A program made the translations under genes and the position numbers. From contig JBAXOT010000028.1 in assembly GCA_037133095.1 (NCBI GenBank), forward strand, positions 1 to 21,067: a stretch of DNA of 21,067 bases, written 5' to 3'. The notes beneath the pieces are model-generated. The model was not told where the DNA came from. It searched no databases and saw only the letters and a program-made list of their open reading frames with translations. Shown here in pieces: positions 7,653-16,130 of the stretch (positions within the stretch are counted from its first letter, which is position 1; each line of letters opens with the position of its first letter). Source of the stretch: CAIMZW01 sp037133095. Its GTDB lineage: Bacteria; Actinomycetota; Actinomycetes; Nanopelagicales; Nanopelagicaceae.

Positions 7653-7723
7653 CACGAGATAATCTGTTCATCACTTTTATTCTTTGCTAAGTTGCGCTAA
7701 CTGGGTGTGAAAGGGGCTTGAGC

Positions 7724-9265
7724 ATGAATCGTTTAGCCGGCTTCACAGGTCTACCAGCCCAAATTTTTAAAATTAGTTTTATTGCCATTGTTGATGCAAT
7801 TTTGATCGCAATGTTCTTTGCTTCTACCCACAAGCACGCCACCCCACTGGCAATCGTTATTGCTCTGGTGGGCTTCGGAACCAACTTTGTTTATTTCGCG
7901 AAGTTCACTCTGCCTTTTAAGTTCTTATTTCCGGGTTTGGTTCTTCTCGTAGTTTTTGTCGTTGTCCCAATTCTCTACACAATTTCCATGTCGGCTTTCA
8001 ATTACAAGACTGGTAACGAAATCAGCAAGGGTCAAGCAGTCACTCAGTTGCTTCAAACGGGCCTGGCGCCAGATGCGGCAAATACGACATACGACATGGT
8101 CTTAGGAAAGAAGAATGGCGATTGGGCCGCACTTCTCACCGAGCAATCTACCCAGCAGGTTTATCTGGGCACCACAACGGGAACCACAAAACTGGATAAG
8201 GGCACATACACGCTCAATGGTATTGGCGTGGCAGGTTCTGCTCCGGGCTTTGTCCCGCTCACCGCAGATCAAACTGCCTCGGCGGACAGCATTATCGGCG
8301 CGCTCAAGTTCCCACTCGGCAATGGACAATTTATTGCTCCACAATCTGCAGATGTTGCGGTCTTGCTGACTCAATCCTTGGTCTACGACCCGAAAACTGA
8401 CATTCTGACGAACACAGCTTTAAATCGCACCTACAAAGATAATGGCGATGGAAATTTTGCAAACGTAAAAGATAAGACCGAAAAATTGCTTCCCGGCTGG
8501 CGGGCATTTAATAACTTTAGAAATTACACCCACCTTTTTAGTGACTCAACAGTTCGTGGCCCATTTATCGGAGTCTTTATTTGGACTGTTTCCTTCGCCT
8601 TCTTAACCGTAATTATGATGTTTGGCGTTGGCTTCTTGTTGGCCATCGCACTCGATAAGAAGATTGCTTTTCGTCGGTTCTACCGTTCGATTTTGATTTT
8701 GCCATATGCCATTCCATCCTTCATGAGTATCTTGATTTGGAACGGACTCTTTAATAGACAGTTTGGCGCTATAAATGGGCTCTTTCATACCAACATCGAT
8801 TGGTTCAACAGTCCTTGGTTAGCAAAGGGCATAATTCTGTTGGTTAACCTTTGGCTCGGTTTCCCTTACTTCTATTTGATCTCTACGGGTGCCCTGCAGG
8901 CAATCCCGGCCGAACTAGAAGAAGCTGCATCGATTGATGGCGCATCCCCTCGTAAGATTCTGCGATTGATTAAGTTGCCGTTGATGCTCCAAATTCTCTC
9001 GCCACTTCTTATCTCATCTTTTGCCTTTAACTTTAATAACTTCAATTTGATTTATTTATTGACGGCTGGTGGACCCACCGATGTGCTTCACGGCAAAACT
9101 GCTGGCGCCACCGATATTTTGATTACTTACACTTATAAAACGGCCTTCGGTTCCAGCGAACAAAACCTGGGCTTGGCTTGCGCAATCTCAATGATCATGT
9201 TCTTCATCGTCGGCAGTCTTTCGCTGTGGAGCCTTCGCCGATCTAAAGTATTGGATGGTTTTTAA
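7724..9265 (+). CDS. malF: Maltose/maltodextrin ABC transporter permease MalF with long P2-type loop
   Basis: This inner permease subunit pairs with MalG. The ATG at 7724 is preferred over the TTG at 7718 because AAGGGG (7711-7716) lies 7 bases before the ATG but only 1 before the TTG. That gives 513 residues, almost the length of E. coli MalF (514). Three membrane spans occur within about the first 90 residues. A large hydrophilic segment (about 95-280) corresponds to the P2 loop that contacts MalE in E. coli. Five more spans follow. Key segments are YRSILILPYAIPSF, the EAA loop ELEEAASIDGASPRKILRL (ATPase contact) and SSFAFNFNNFNLIYLL. The stop overlaps the malG start (TAATG). Confidence 0.92.
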   Translation: MNRLAGFTGLPAQIFKISFIAIVDAILIAMFFASTHKHATPLAIVIALVGFGTNFVYFAKFTLPFKFLFPGLVLLVVFVVVPILYTISMSAFNYKTGNEISKGQAVTQLLQTGLAPDAANTTYDMVLGKKNGDWAALLTEQSTQQVYLGTTTGTTKLDKGTYTLNGIGVAGSAPGFVPLTADQTASADSIIGALKFPLGNGQFIAPQSADVAVLLTQSLVYDPKTDILTNTALNRTYKDNGDGNFANVKDKTEKLLPGWRAFNNFRNYTHLFSDSTVRGPFIGVFIWTVSFAFLTVIMMFGVGFLLAIALDKKIAFRRFYRSILILPYAIPSFMSILIWNGLFNRQFGAINGLFHTNIDWFNSPWLAKGIILLVNLWLGFPYFYLISTGALQAIPAELEEAASIDGASPRKILRLIKLPLMLQILSPLLISSFAFNFNNFNLIYLLTAGGPTDVLHGKTAGATDILITYTYKTAFGSSEQNLGLACAISMIMFFIVGSLSLWSLRRSKVLDGF

Positions 9266-10107
9266 TGCACGCTAAAAACCTCTGGAAGCATGTTTACATT
9301 TGGATTTTAATTGTCTTCACGCTTTTCCCTATTTATGTCGTGATCGAGAGCTCTTTCAATCCGACCGGCTCGCTGGCTTCTTCCTCACTGATCCCAAGCA
9401 GATTTAGTTGGGTTAATTACAAAGCCCTCTTCAACAACCCTGCCGTCCCTTATGGCTCGTGGATCCGCAACTCGGTCATGATCGCCAGTGCCAACGCGCT
9501 GATCTCGGTCTTTATCGGGGCAGCCTCTGCATTCGCCTTCAGCCGGATGAGATTCCGAGGACGCAAGGCTGGCTTGCAGACACTCCTCTTAATCCAGGTC
9601 TTTCCATCATTCCTAGCCTTGGCCGCCATCTACGTGATGATGGAGAGGGTCTACACGGTCTTCCCAGCCATCGGACTTGGAAGTTTGGGTGGATTGCTGC
9701 TCATCTATCTCGGTGGCTCTATGGGCGTTAACGCCTGGCTGCTGAAAGGGTATATCGACACCATCCCGATGGAGTTGGATGAGGCTGCCCGCATCGATGG
9801 CGCCAGCACGGTCCAGGTCTACTGGCTGATCTTCTTCCCGTTGGCAGCCCCAGTTTTGGCCGTTACCGCTCTGCTCTCCTTTATTGGAACATTTAATGAA
9901 TTCGTGCTTGCTTCACTCTTCTTGCAAGACGTCAACAAGCGAACCGTGGCCGTTGGACTGCAACAGTTTGTCGGCGCTCAATTCGGACAGAACTGGGGTC
10001 CATTTGCGGCTGGCTCGTTAATTGCAACAGTTCCGCTGGTTATCGTCTTCCTGTCGCTGCAACGTTTCATTATTGGTGGCCTCACTCAAGGGGCGACCAA
10101 AGGTTAA
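9265..10107 (+). CDS. malG: Maltose/maltodextrin ABC transporter permease MalG
   Basis: This second permease subunit has 280 residues and about six membrane spans. It has the EAA loop MELDEAARIDGASTVQVYW in its second half and a C-terminus (RFIIGGLTQGATKG) typical of MalG. Its ATG shares one base with the malF stop, so translation is coupled. No ATPase gene (MalK/MsmX type) is found in the window, so a shared ATPase encoded elsewhere must energise it. Codons in the middle of the gene are visibly richer in C and G third bases than those of malF. Confidence 0.92.
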   Translation: MHAKNLWKHVYIWILIVFTLFPIYVVIESSFNPTGSLASSSLIPSRFSWVNYKALFNNPAVPYGSWIRNSVMIASANALISVFIGAASAFAFSRMRFRGRKAGLQTLLLIQVFPSFLALAAIYVMMERVYTVFPAIGLGSLGGLLLIYLGGSMGVNAWLLKGYIDTIPMELDEAARIDGASTVQVYWLIFFPLAAPVLAVTALLSFIGTFNEFVLASLFLQDVNKRTVAVGLQQFVGAQFGQNWGPFAAGSLIATVPLVIVFLSLQRFIIGGLTQGATKG

Positions 10108-10109
10108 AT

Positions 10110-11921
10110 GTGACCGAATTTTTATTACCGCATCATGACGGAAGCGATTTATACCTAAGCAACACTGCGCCGAAAATTGGTGACCAGATCGAAATTCGTG
10201 TTCGAACTCCTGAGTCGTATTCAGTCGCCAAGATTTATCTTCGGATTTTCATGGATGGCGAACCCAGGCTTTTCCCGATGTCGGTTAAAAAGTCTTCGCC
10301 AACCCAAAAGTGGTGGAGTTCAAAGGTTCAAGTAACAAATTCGGTGCAGCGATATCGATTTCTCATTTTCCGCGGTAAGAAACAAGAGTGGTTAACTGCC
10401 GCCGGTATATCTGACCATGATGTAACCAGTACTTCGGATTTCTTTTTATTGGCACAACCCGAATATCCCAAGTGGATTCACTCATCGGTGTTTTATCAAA
10501 TATTTCCAGATCGTTTTGCCAGTTCTGGAAAGGCGCGGAAAATCCCGTCCCATTACGTACCGCGGAATTGGAATGACCTTCCCAAGGGAAGAGACGCCAC
10601 CACGGGTATCGAATATTTTGGCGGCGATCTTGATGGCGTCCAGCAGCATCTCGATCACGTCGTTGGATTAGGCGCAAATGGCATTTACTTCACGCCGTTC
10701 TTTCCCGCCAGGTCCACCCATCGGTACGACGCCAGCAGCTTTGATTTTGTGGATCCAATACTCGGCGGAAATGATGCGCTCTTCTCTTTGGCGGCGGCTG
10801 CAAGCAAGAAGGGAATTCGATTACTCGGCGATCTGACTACCAATCACTGCGGAGCCGGCCACCCTTGGCTGGCAAAAGGATTACTGAATCGCGATTCGAA
10901 AGAAGGCAGTTATTTCTATTGGCATGATCGCTCATCTCACGGGTACGAGGGCTGGTGGGGCCTGGCCTCTTTGCCAAAGTTGAACTACTCATCTCCACAA
11001 TTGCGAAAGGCGATGTACGAAGGAACAAATTCCATCGTTCGTAAATGGCTCCGCCCCCCATTCTCGATGGCGGGTTGGCGAATCGATGTCGGAAATATGA
11101 CCGGAAAATATTTGGACCAGGACATCAATCAAGAGGTGATGCGTGGGATTCGCACCGCGATGGATGAAGTAAACCCCGATGCGTGGTTGGTCGCAGAAAA
11201 TGCAGACAACTTTCCGACGGACTTAGATGGCCTAGGGTGGCATGGCACCATGAACTACAACGGCTTTGGCCGAGTGTTGTGGGGATGGTTTGCTCACAAA
11301 CCAGACACAAAGTCTGAGTATTACGGTTTCCCAGAAGGCCTACCTCAATTTACTGGCGCCCAAACTGTCGCAGCGATTCAACAATTCAACGCGATGATTC
11401 CCTGGCGCGCACTCACCGCCAGCATGGTTCTGATTGATTCTCATGACACGCCACGATTTAGAAATATTGTCGGTAAAGATCCCGTTCGACATTTGGCTGC
11501 CATGGGAATGTTGCTCACCTATCCTGGCGTGCCATCGATTTTTGCTGGTGATGAAATTGGTCTTGAAGGTGCGTGGGGTGAAGACGCGCGTCGAACCATA
11601 AATTGGGAAGACAAGAGTGGCTGGGATCTGGATTTCTTCACCGAGGTAAAGAAGTTGGTGAAAATTCGCAGAATCAGCCATGCCTTGGCCCAAGGCGGGC
11701 TGCGCTGGGTCGATGTCAGCAACGATTCGATTTCTTACCTGCGCGAATCGAAGAAAGAGACACTCCTTGTCTTTGTTTCCCGCAAGGCAGTGAGGCGAAA
11801 AATTGATCTCACTTCGTGGGGATATGCCATTGATAAAACACTTTATGGTCCGGAATCAATCGGGAGTGTCATCGATATCGATTCCAAGAGCGCGGTTATT
11901 GGAATTTGGAAACTACGTTGA
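10110..11921 (+). CDS. Cytoplasmic GH13 maltodextrin glucosidase/neopullulanase-type enzyme
   Basis: Hydrolyses imported maltodextrins. It has 603 residues, close to E. coli MalZ. No signal peptide is visible, so it acts in the cytoplasm. An N-terminal beta-sandwich of about 120 residues (CBM34-like) precedes the barrel, which opens with VFYQIFPDRFA. The four GH13 motifs are complete: DLTTNHCG (I), GWRIDVGNM with nucleophile D326 (II), VAENADN with acid/base E363 (III) and LIDSHDTPR with D446 (IV). ASLPKLNY and TMNYNGFGRVLWGW recall MalZ. The GTG start is 2 bases after malG, with AAAGG upstream. Its place in the operon fits degradation of the transported sugar. MalZ, neopullulanase or cyclomaltodextrinase activity cannot be separated by eye. 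Confidence 0.88.
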   Translation: MTEFLLPHHDGSDLYLSNTAPKIGDQIEIRVRTPESYSVAKIYLRIFMDGEPRLFPMSVKKSSPTQKWWSSKVQVTNSVQRYRFLIFRGKKQEWLTAAGISDHDVTSTSDFFLLAQPEYPKWIHSSVFYQIFPDRFASSGKARKIPSHYVPRNWNDLPKGRDATTGIEYFGGDLDGVQQHLDHVVGLGANGIYFTPFFPARSTHRYDASSFDFVDPILGGNDALFSLAAAASKKGIRLLGDLTTNHCGAGHPWLAKGLLNRDSKEGSYFYWHDRSSHGYEGWWGLASLPKLNYSSPQLRKAMYEGTNSIVRKWLRPPFSMAGWRIDVGNMTGKYLDQDINQEVMRGIRTAMDEVNPDAWLVAENADNFPTDLDGLGWHGTMNYNGFGRVLWGWFAHKPDTKSEYYGFPEGLPQFTGAQTVAAIQQFNAMIPWRALTASMVLIDSHDTPRFRNIVGKDPVRHLAAMGMLLTYPGVPSIFAGDEIGLEGAWGEDARRTINWEDKSGWDLDFFTEVKKLVKIRRISHALAQGGLRWVDVSNDSISYLRESKKETLLVFVSRKAVRRKIDLTSWGYAIDKTLYGPESIGSVIDIDSKSAVIGIWKLR

Positions 11922-13915
11922 TTAAAACCTCGCGAAGGATATTTGCAGCGGGGCTTACGGCTGGCTTGTTACTGATAACTGCCACCATTTCTCAAGGCGC
12001 GGAAAGTTTGATTTCGCTGGCAAAACCAGTAGTCCGAGGTGCGCTGAATACTCAGTCCATCTATTTTGTGATGACCGACCGATATGCCAACGGCGACACC
12101 TCAAATGACTTGGCCCATGTTGCTGATTTTCGCCTCACCAGCGGCTTTGATTCAAGCGATCCGGGTTGGTACCACGGCGGAGATTTAAAAGGGTTGACCG
12201 CCAATCTTTCGTATATCAAGAAGATGGGTTTCACCTCGATTTGGATTACCCCGCCAGTCAAACAGCAATATGTTCAAGGCGGATCGGCGGCTTACCATGG
12301 CTATTGGGGAATTGATTTCACAACCATCGATCCACATTTAGGCACCAAAGCTGATTTCAAAAATATGGTGGATCAAGCCCATAGCCTGGGGCTTAAGGTC
12401 ATCGTTGATATCGTGGTCAATCACACTGCGGATGTCATTAAATATCGTGACAATGGTTCTGCCTATATTCCGCTCGGACTGGCAAAGGTTAAAAAACCAA
12501 CATGGCTGAACACCATTTCGAATTACCACAATGTTGGCGACATTGGGGCGACCGCAAAAGCCACGACGCTTGCCGGTGATTTCTATGGTTTGGACGATCT
12601 CAATACGGATAAACCAACCGTGGTTAAAGGGTGGACCGACTTGTGGTCGAGCTGGATCACCAATTACGGAATTGATGGCTACCGAATTGATACCGCCAAA
12701 TATGTCAATCCAGAGTTCTGGCGATCTTTCTTGCCCGCCATTCTCAAGACTGCAAAAAGCGTTGGAAAGAGCAGCTTCGCCATCTTTGGCGAAATAGCCG
12801 ATGCCAATCCCGAAGCGGTTGCACCATTTGTGACAGAGCAGAGTTTCCCGTCCGCCCTTGATTTTCCGTTCCAAAATGCCGTGACAAATTATGCAAAGTC
12901 TTTCGGCCAGGCCGGGCCTCTTGGCGAACTTTTTAATGCTGATGATCTCTACACCAGCGCGACATCCAGCGCCTACGGTCTGGCAACATTTCTCGGCAAT
13001 CATGACATGGGACGAATCGGATACTTTCTCACGAAGGCTGCGGCTTGGGACGGCGAAACGGTTTTGCTTGAACGCGACAAACTCGCGCATGCCATGCTCT
13101 TTTTACTTCGCGGCGGCCCCATTGTTTATTATGGCGATGAAAAAGGGATGGCCGGCGGCGGCGGGGATAAATTGGCACGCCAAGACATGTTTCCCACCCA
13201 AGTGGATCTCTGGAAAACCGAAACTCGGATCGGTGGCGCACCGATTGGGGACGGAAACTCCTTTGATGTCGCCAACCCCATCCAGGACGAAATCGTTGCG
13301 CTGCAGAATCTTGAAGTTCACTATCCAGGTCTAAAAACTGGAGCACAGCAACTTCGCTATGCACAGGGGAATTTCTTTGCAGTCAGTAGATTCAACTCCA
13401 ATCAAGAGTTTGTGGTTGCCTTCAATTCTGATGACAAACCGACAACGGCGACAGTTCCGGTCTCTACTCCTTCCACTTCTTGGGAGACAATATTTGGCAC
13501 CGGCTCGGCCAGCGCTTCCGCTACAAGTTCGTTGGATATCACCTTGCCACCACATGGATTTATCGTTCTCAAGGCTGCGAACAAATTCGTTCCGGCGCAG
13601 GCTTTGAAAATCACTATTAACTCGCCAAAGACTGATGGCAACAGCGATGGTTGGATCCCAGTGACGGCTTCAGTTCCTGGCAATGATTTTGATCAAGTGA
13701 CCTTTGCGGTGCAAGTGCCAGACAAGGCTTGGCAAAGCCTGGGCACCAGCGATCATCGAACTTTTGCGACGACTCAAACTGCTGGTGGTTTCTATCGGGT
13801 CTACATCCACCCGGCACAATATAAAAAGGGAACGGTCTTGAATCTGGTTGCAATCGTGAAGAATTCCTCCGGTGCGAGTCTGGCCTCGAAGGTCATTCAC
13901 TACAAAGTTGGCTAA
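11918..13915 (+). CDS. Secreted GH13 alpha-amylase family enzyme
   Basis: Probably cuts starch or long maltodextrins outside the cell. The TTG at 11918 is chosen because it overlaps the preceding TGA (TTGA) and yields a classic signal peptide (MIKTSRRIF, then a hydrophobic run to about SQGAES); a TTG at 11906 adds four residues. The product is 665 residues with no lipobox or wall anchor. The catalytic barrel has DIVVNHTAD (I), GYRIDTAKY with D258 (II), IFGEIAD with E292 (III) and FLGNHDMGR with D363 (IV). A beta domain follows, then an extra Ig-like domain over the last 110 residues or so. It is the last gene of the mal operon and its stop overlaps that of the convergent esterase. Alpha-amylase or pullulanase-like specificity is not settled. 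Confidence 0.88.
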   Translation: MIKTSRRIFAAGLTAGLLLITATISQGAESLISLAKPVVRGALNTQSIYFVMTDRYANGDTSNDLAHVADFRLTSGFDSSDPGWYHGGDLKGLTANLSYIKKMGFTSIWITPPVKQQYVQGGSAAYHGYWGIDFTTIDPHLGTKADFKNMVDQAHSLGLKVIVDIVVNHTADVIKYRDNGSAYIPLGLAKVKKPTWLNTISNYHNVGDIGATAKATTLAGDFYGLDDLNTDKPTVVKGWTDLWSSWITNYGIDGYRIDTAKYVNPEFWRSFLPAILKTAKSVGKSSFAIFGEIADANPEAVAPFVTEQSFPSALDFPFQNAVTNYAKSFGQAGPLGELFNADDLYTSATSSAYGLATFLGNHDMGRIGYFLTKAAAWDGETVLLERDKLAHAMLFLLRGGPIVYYGDEKGMAGGGGDKLARQDMFPTQVDLWKTETRIGGAPIGDGNSFDVANPIQDEIVALQNLEVHYPGLKTGAQQLRYAQGNFFAVSRFNSNQEFVVAFNSDDKPTTATVPVSTPSTSWETIFGTGSASASATSSLDITLPPHGFIVLKAANKFVPAQALKITINSPKTDGNSDGWIPVTASVPGNDFDQVTFAVQVPDKAWQSLGTSDHRTFATTQTAGGFYRVYIHPAQYKKGTVLNLVAIVKNSSGASLASKVIHYKVG

Positions 13916-14739
13916 GCCAACCAAAAGTTAAGTGCCTGCGCACTTTGTCTGGCCCACGACGGTTCATTGTGGCGGTCTTTGGGAAAGACTCGCGAAATAA
14001 AATCGTTCTCCGGTTGCCAGCCGAGTTGGATCATTTTCCGATCGGCATAATCTTGAAATGGTTGGTATTGCCCATCCAGCGCCTTAGTGCCGCGGCTCAT
14101 CCAGATTTTGTGGCTACCAGGTTTAGGCAGGGCATCGAGAAGCGAATCAACCAGGGCGTTTTCGCCGATTACCCAATGCGGTGAGAAAGCGAAACCGGCC
14201 GAAAAAATTTCAGGATGTCTGCCGATTCCGTACAGCGTGGCGAGGCCGCCCATACTCGAACCCCAAAGCGCAGTTTTTTCAGGTGACGCTTTCAAACCAA
14301 TGAATTCACAGATGTCCGGCGCAATCACTGTCGTTATGGCTTCAAGGTAGGCGTCGCTCTGCAGATCTTCAAGTTTTACCACTCTATATTTTTCTTGAGC
14401 CACGATGATGCCGGTTTGAAATGGTCGCTGCGGAGCCAAATCATGAGCCCGGCCCCAAGCATTCTCCTTCGAACCACCATGAAATACAGCGATGATGGTA
14501 GGAGTTGGTATTCCTAATTCTTGACTTATACGCGAGGCGGTTTGAGCCAACTTCCAGGTTCGGCGTCGGGTAGCCGTTCGTTTATCGAAGATGTTTTGGC
14601 CGTCGTGGGTAACAATCAAATGTTCACTTGGTCGCCCGTGCAGGAGGGGCGACCAGAAATCGACTCGACGCTCGCCAAAGCTGCAACGGTAGACCTCGCC
14701 CTCGAGATTGCGAATTTGAAAGCGCTCGACAATCTCCAT
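13912..14739 (-). CDS. Putative esterase, alpha/beta hydrolase (esterase D/Fes-like family)
   Basis: A 275-residue hydrolase of the putative esterase family (PF00756 type). HDGQNIFD near residue 45 is a family motif. The likely catalytic triad is S162 in GSSMGG, D222 in KALDGQYQ and H257 in DRHNEPSW. No signal peptide is visible, so it is probably cytoplasmic. The substrate is unknown; acyl or acetyl groups on carbohydrates would suit the neighbouring amylase locus, but that is a guess. The gene converges on the amylase with a 4-base overlap of stop codons and is divergent from photolyase across 17 bp. AGGAG lies only one base from ATG, too close to be a normal ribosome site, so a leaderless message is likely. 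Confidence 0.8.
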   Translation of the reverse strand: MEIVERFQIRNLEGEVYRCSFGERRVDFWSPLLHGRPSEHLIVTHDGQNIFDKRTATRRRTWKLAQTASRISQELGIPTPTIIAVFHGGSKENAWGRAHDLAPQRPFQTGIIVAQEKYRVVKLEDLQSDAYLEAITTVIAPDICEFIGLKASPEKTALWGSSMGGLATLYGIGRHPEIFSAGFAFSPHWVIGENALVDSLLDALPKPGSHKIWMSRGTKALDGQYQPFQDYADRKMIQLGWQPENDFISRVFPKDRHNEPSWARQSAQALNFWLA

Positions 14740-14756
14740 TCTCCTAGAGTAAGGGA
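14740..14756. promoter_or_regulatory. Predicted bidirectional leaderless promoter between esterase and photolyase
   Basis: The whole divergent gap is TCTCCTAGAGTAAGGGA. On the plus strand TAGAGT (14745-14750) sits 6 bases before the photolyase ATG. On the minus strand TACTCT (14751-14746) sits 6 bases before the esterase ATG. The two TANNNT hexamers overlap by five bases. If both work, each transcript starts at its own start codon, and each upstream promoter half lies within the coding sequence of the other gene. Confidence 0.55.
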
Positions 14757-16130
14757 ATGAACGATTCGGCCCCGAAACCTAGATCTCTCTTCTGGTTTCG
14801 TCGCGACCTGCGGCTGCGAGACAACCCTGCGCTGTTGGCGGCAATGGATGCAGGCGAGGAAGTCCTGGGACTTTTCATTATGGATCAGGCCGTTGCGGAT
14901 CGGGCCGGCCCTTTTCGAAACGCATACCTGGGCGACTCATTAAATGCCCTGAATTCCACTATGAATGGCCGTTTGGCGGTTATCTGGGGCGATCCCAGCC
15001 TGGTTCTGCCTGATGTCATTAAACGGTACGCCATTTCCTCAGTTCACGTCTCGGAAGAGTTTGCCCCCTACGGTCTGGCCCGAGATATCGCGGTTGAGAC
15101 CACAGGGATCATCCTCAACAAATTAGGCAGCCTCTACGCCGTCGCCCCGGGTCGAGTTCGAAAGCCGGACGGCACGAACTACCGGGTCTATACCCCGTTT
15201 TATCGAGCTTGGTTGACTCATGGGTGGCGAGCCCCAGTTGGCGGCGCAGATCCCGATCGCTTTATTACGCCCGAACCACAAGACCAACGCCTTCCTGATT
15301 GGCGACCACCAGCCGGGGTGGAGTTGCAGGCAGCCGGTGAGGCAGCAGCGCTGGCCAATTGGCAGGCGTATAAGGACGAAGGCCTGGCCGAGTATGACCA
15401 AACACGAAATATTCCTGGCATCGCCGGCACGAGTCGATTGAGCCCACACTTGAGGTGGGGCGAGATTCATCCTCGAACCATCTTGGCCGATCTTGGTGAT
15501 ACGCCCGCACATGATGTTTTCCGGAAAGAGATTGCTTGGCGCGAGTTCTATGCCGACGTACTGCATCATTACCCGCATACCTCACGCGACTATTACTCAC
15601 CACAATTTGGGGGGATGCGTTACGACGAACCTGGTGCGAAATTTCAGAAGTGGTGCGAAGGCAAAACTGGCTATCCCATTGTCGATGCTGCGATGCGACA
15701 GTTAACAACCGAAGGGTGGATGCACAATCGATCAAGAATGATTGTGGCCTCATTTCTTGTAAAGGATCTGCATGTCGAATGGCAGCATGGTGCAAATTTC
15801 TTCATGAAATATCTCATTGATAATGACGTTGCCTCGAATTCGCACGGCTGGCAATGGACCGCGGGCTGTGGGACCGATGCTTCGCCTTATTATCGAATAT
15901 TCAATCCCATTGAACAGGGAAAGCGTTTTGATCCTGACGGGGAATATGTGCGGCGTTACGTTCCAGAACTTTCACATCTTCCGGCAGAATCCATTCACGA
16001 GCCTTGGAACTTTCTTGATGGTTATGCCAACGGCTATCCCGAGCGAATCGTTGACCACGCAGTAGAGCGCTTGGAATCCTTAGCGAGACTTGACGAGATC
16101 AAGGCTCGGAAACCAGACCACAACCCCTAG
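14757..16130 (+). CDS. phrB: Deoxyribodipyrimidine (CPD class I type) photolyase
   Basis: A light-driven repair enzyme that splits UV-induced pyrimidine dimers using FAD. The 457-residue length fits. The N-terminal antenna domain begins LFWFRRDLRLRDNP. The FAD domain has YDQTRNIPGIAGTSRLSPHLR, the photolyase signature TGYPIVDAAMRQL, EGWMHNRSRM, and ASNSHGWQWTAGCGTDASPYYR with the expected tryptophans. Only the ATG at 14757 fits the conserved N-terminus; AAGGG ends one base before it, too close for a normal ribosome site. The last 17 codons overlap the end of the convergent GGDEF gene. A cryptochrome-like signalling role is possible but less likely given the intact photolyase motifs. Light exposure of a surface-water habitat would fit. 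Confidence 0.92.
   Translation: MNDSAPKPRSLFWFRRDLRLRDNPALLAAMDAGEEVLGLFIMDQAVADRAGPFRNAYLGDSLNALNSTMNGRLAVIWGDPSLVLPDVIKRYAISSVHVSEEFAPYGLARDIAVETTGIILNKLGSLYAVAPGRVRKPDGTNYRVYTPFYRAWLTHGWRAPVGGADPDRFITPEPQDQRLPDWRPPAGVELQAAGEAAALANWQAYKDEGLAEYDQTRNIPGIAGTSRLSPHLRWGEIHPRTILADLGDTPAHDVFRKEIAWREFYADVLHHYPHTSRDYYSPQFGGMRYDEPGAKFQKWCEGKTGYPIVDAAMRQLTTEGWMHNRSRMIVASFLVKDLHVEWQHGANFFMKYLIDNDVASNSHGWQWTAGCGTDASPYYRIFNPIEQGKRFDPDGEYVRRYVPELSHLPAESIHEPWNFLDGYANGYPERIVDHAVERLESLARLDEIKARKPDHNP

Noticed and set aside
7718..7720. TTG as malF start
   Set aside because: Only one base separates it from the ribosome site AAGGGG; the ATG at 7724 has a proper 7-base spacing.
12338..13090. 250-codon open frame on the minus strand opposite the secreted amylase
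   Set aside because: It lies wholly within a gene with all four GH13 motifs; the antisense product shows no domain or export signal.
13912..14739. Siderophore (enterobactin) esterase role for the alpha/beta hydrolase
   Set aside because: The fold family is shared, but there is no siderophore, iron-uptake or Fur-like signal nearby; only a general esterase call is supported.
15265..15795. 176-codon minus-strand frame opposite photolyase
   Set aside because: It lies inside the conserved photolyase FAD domain, and its product is Arg/Ser-rich with no recognisable motif.
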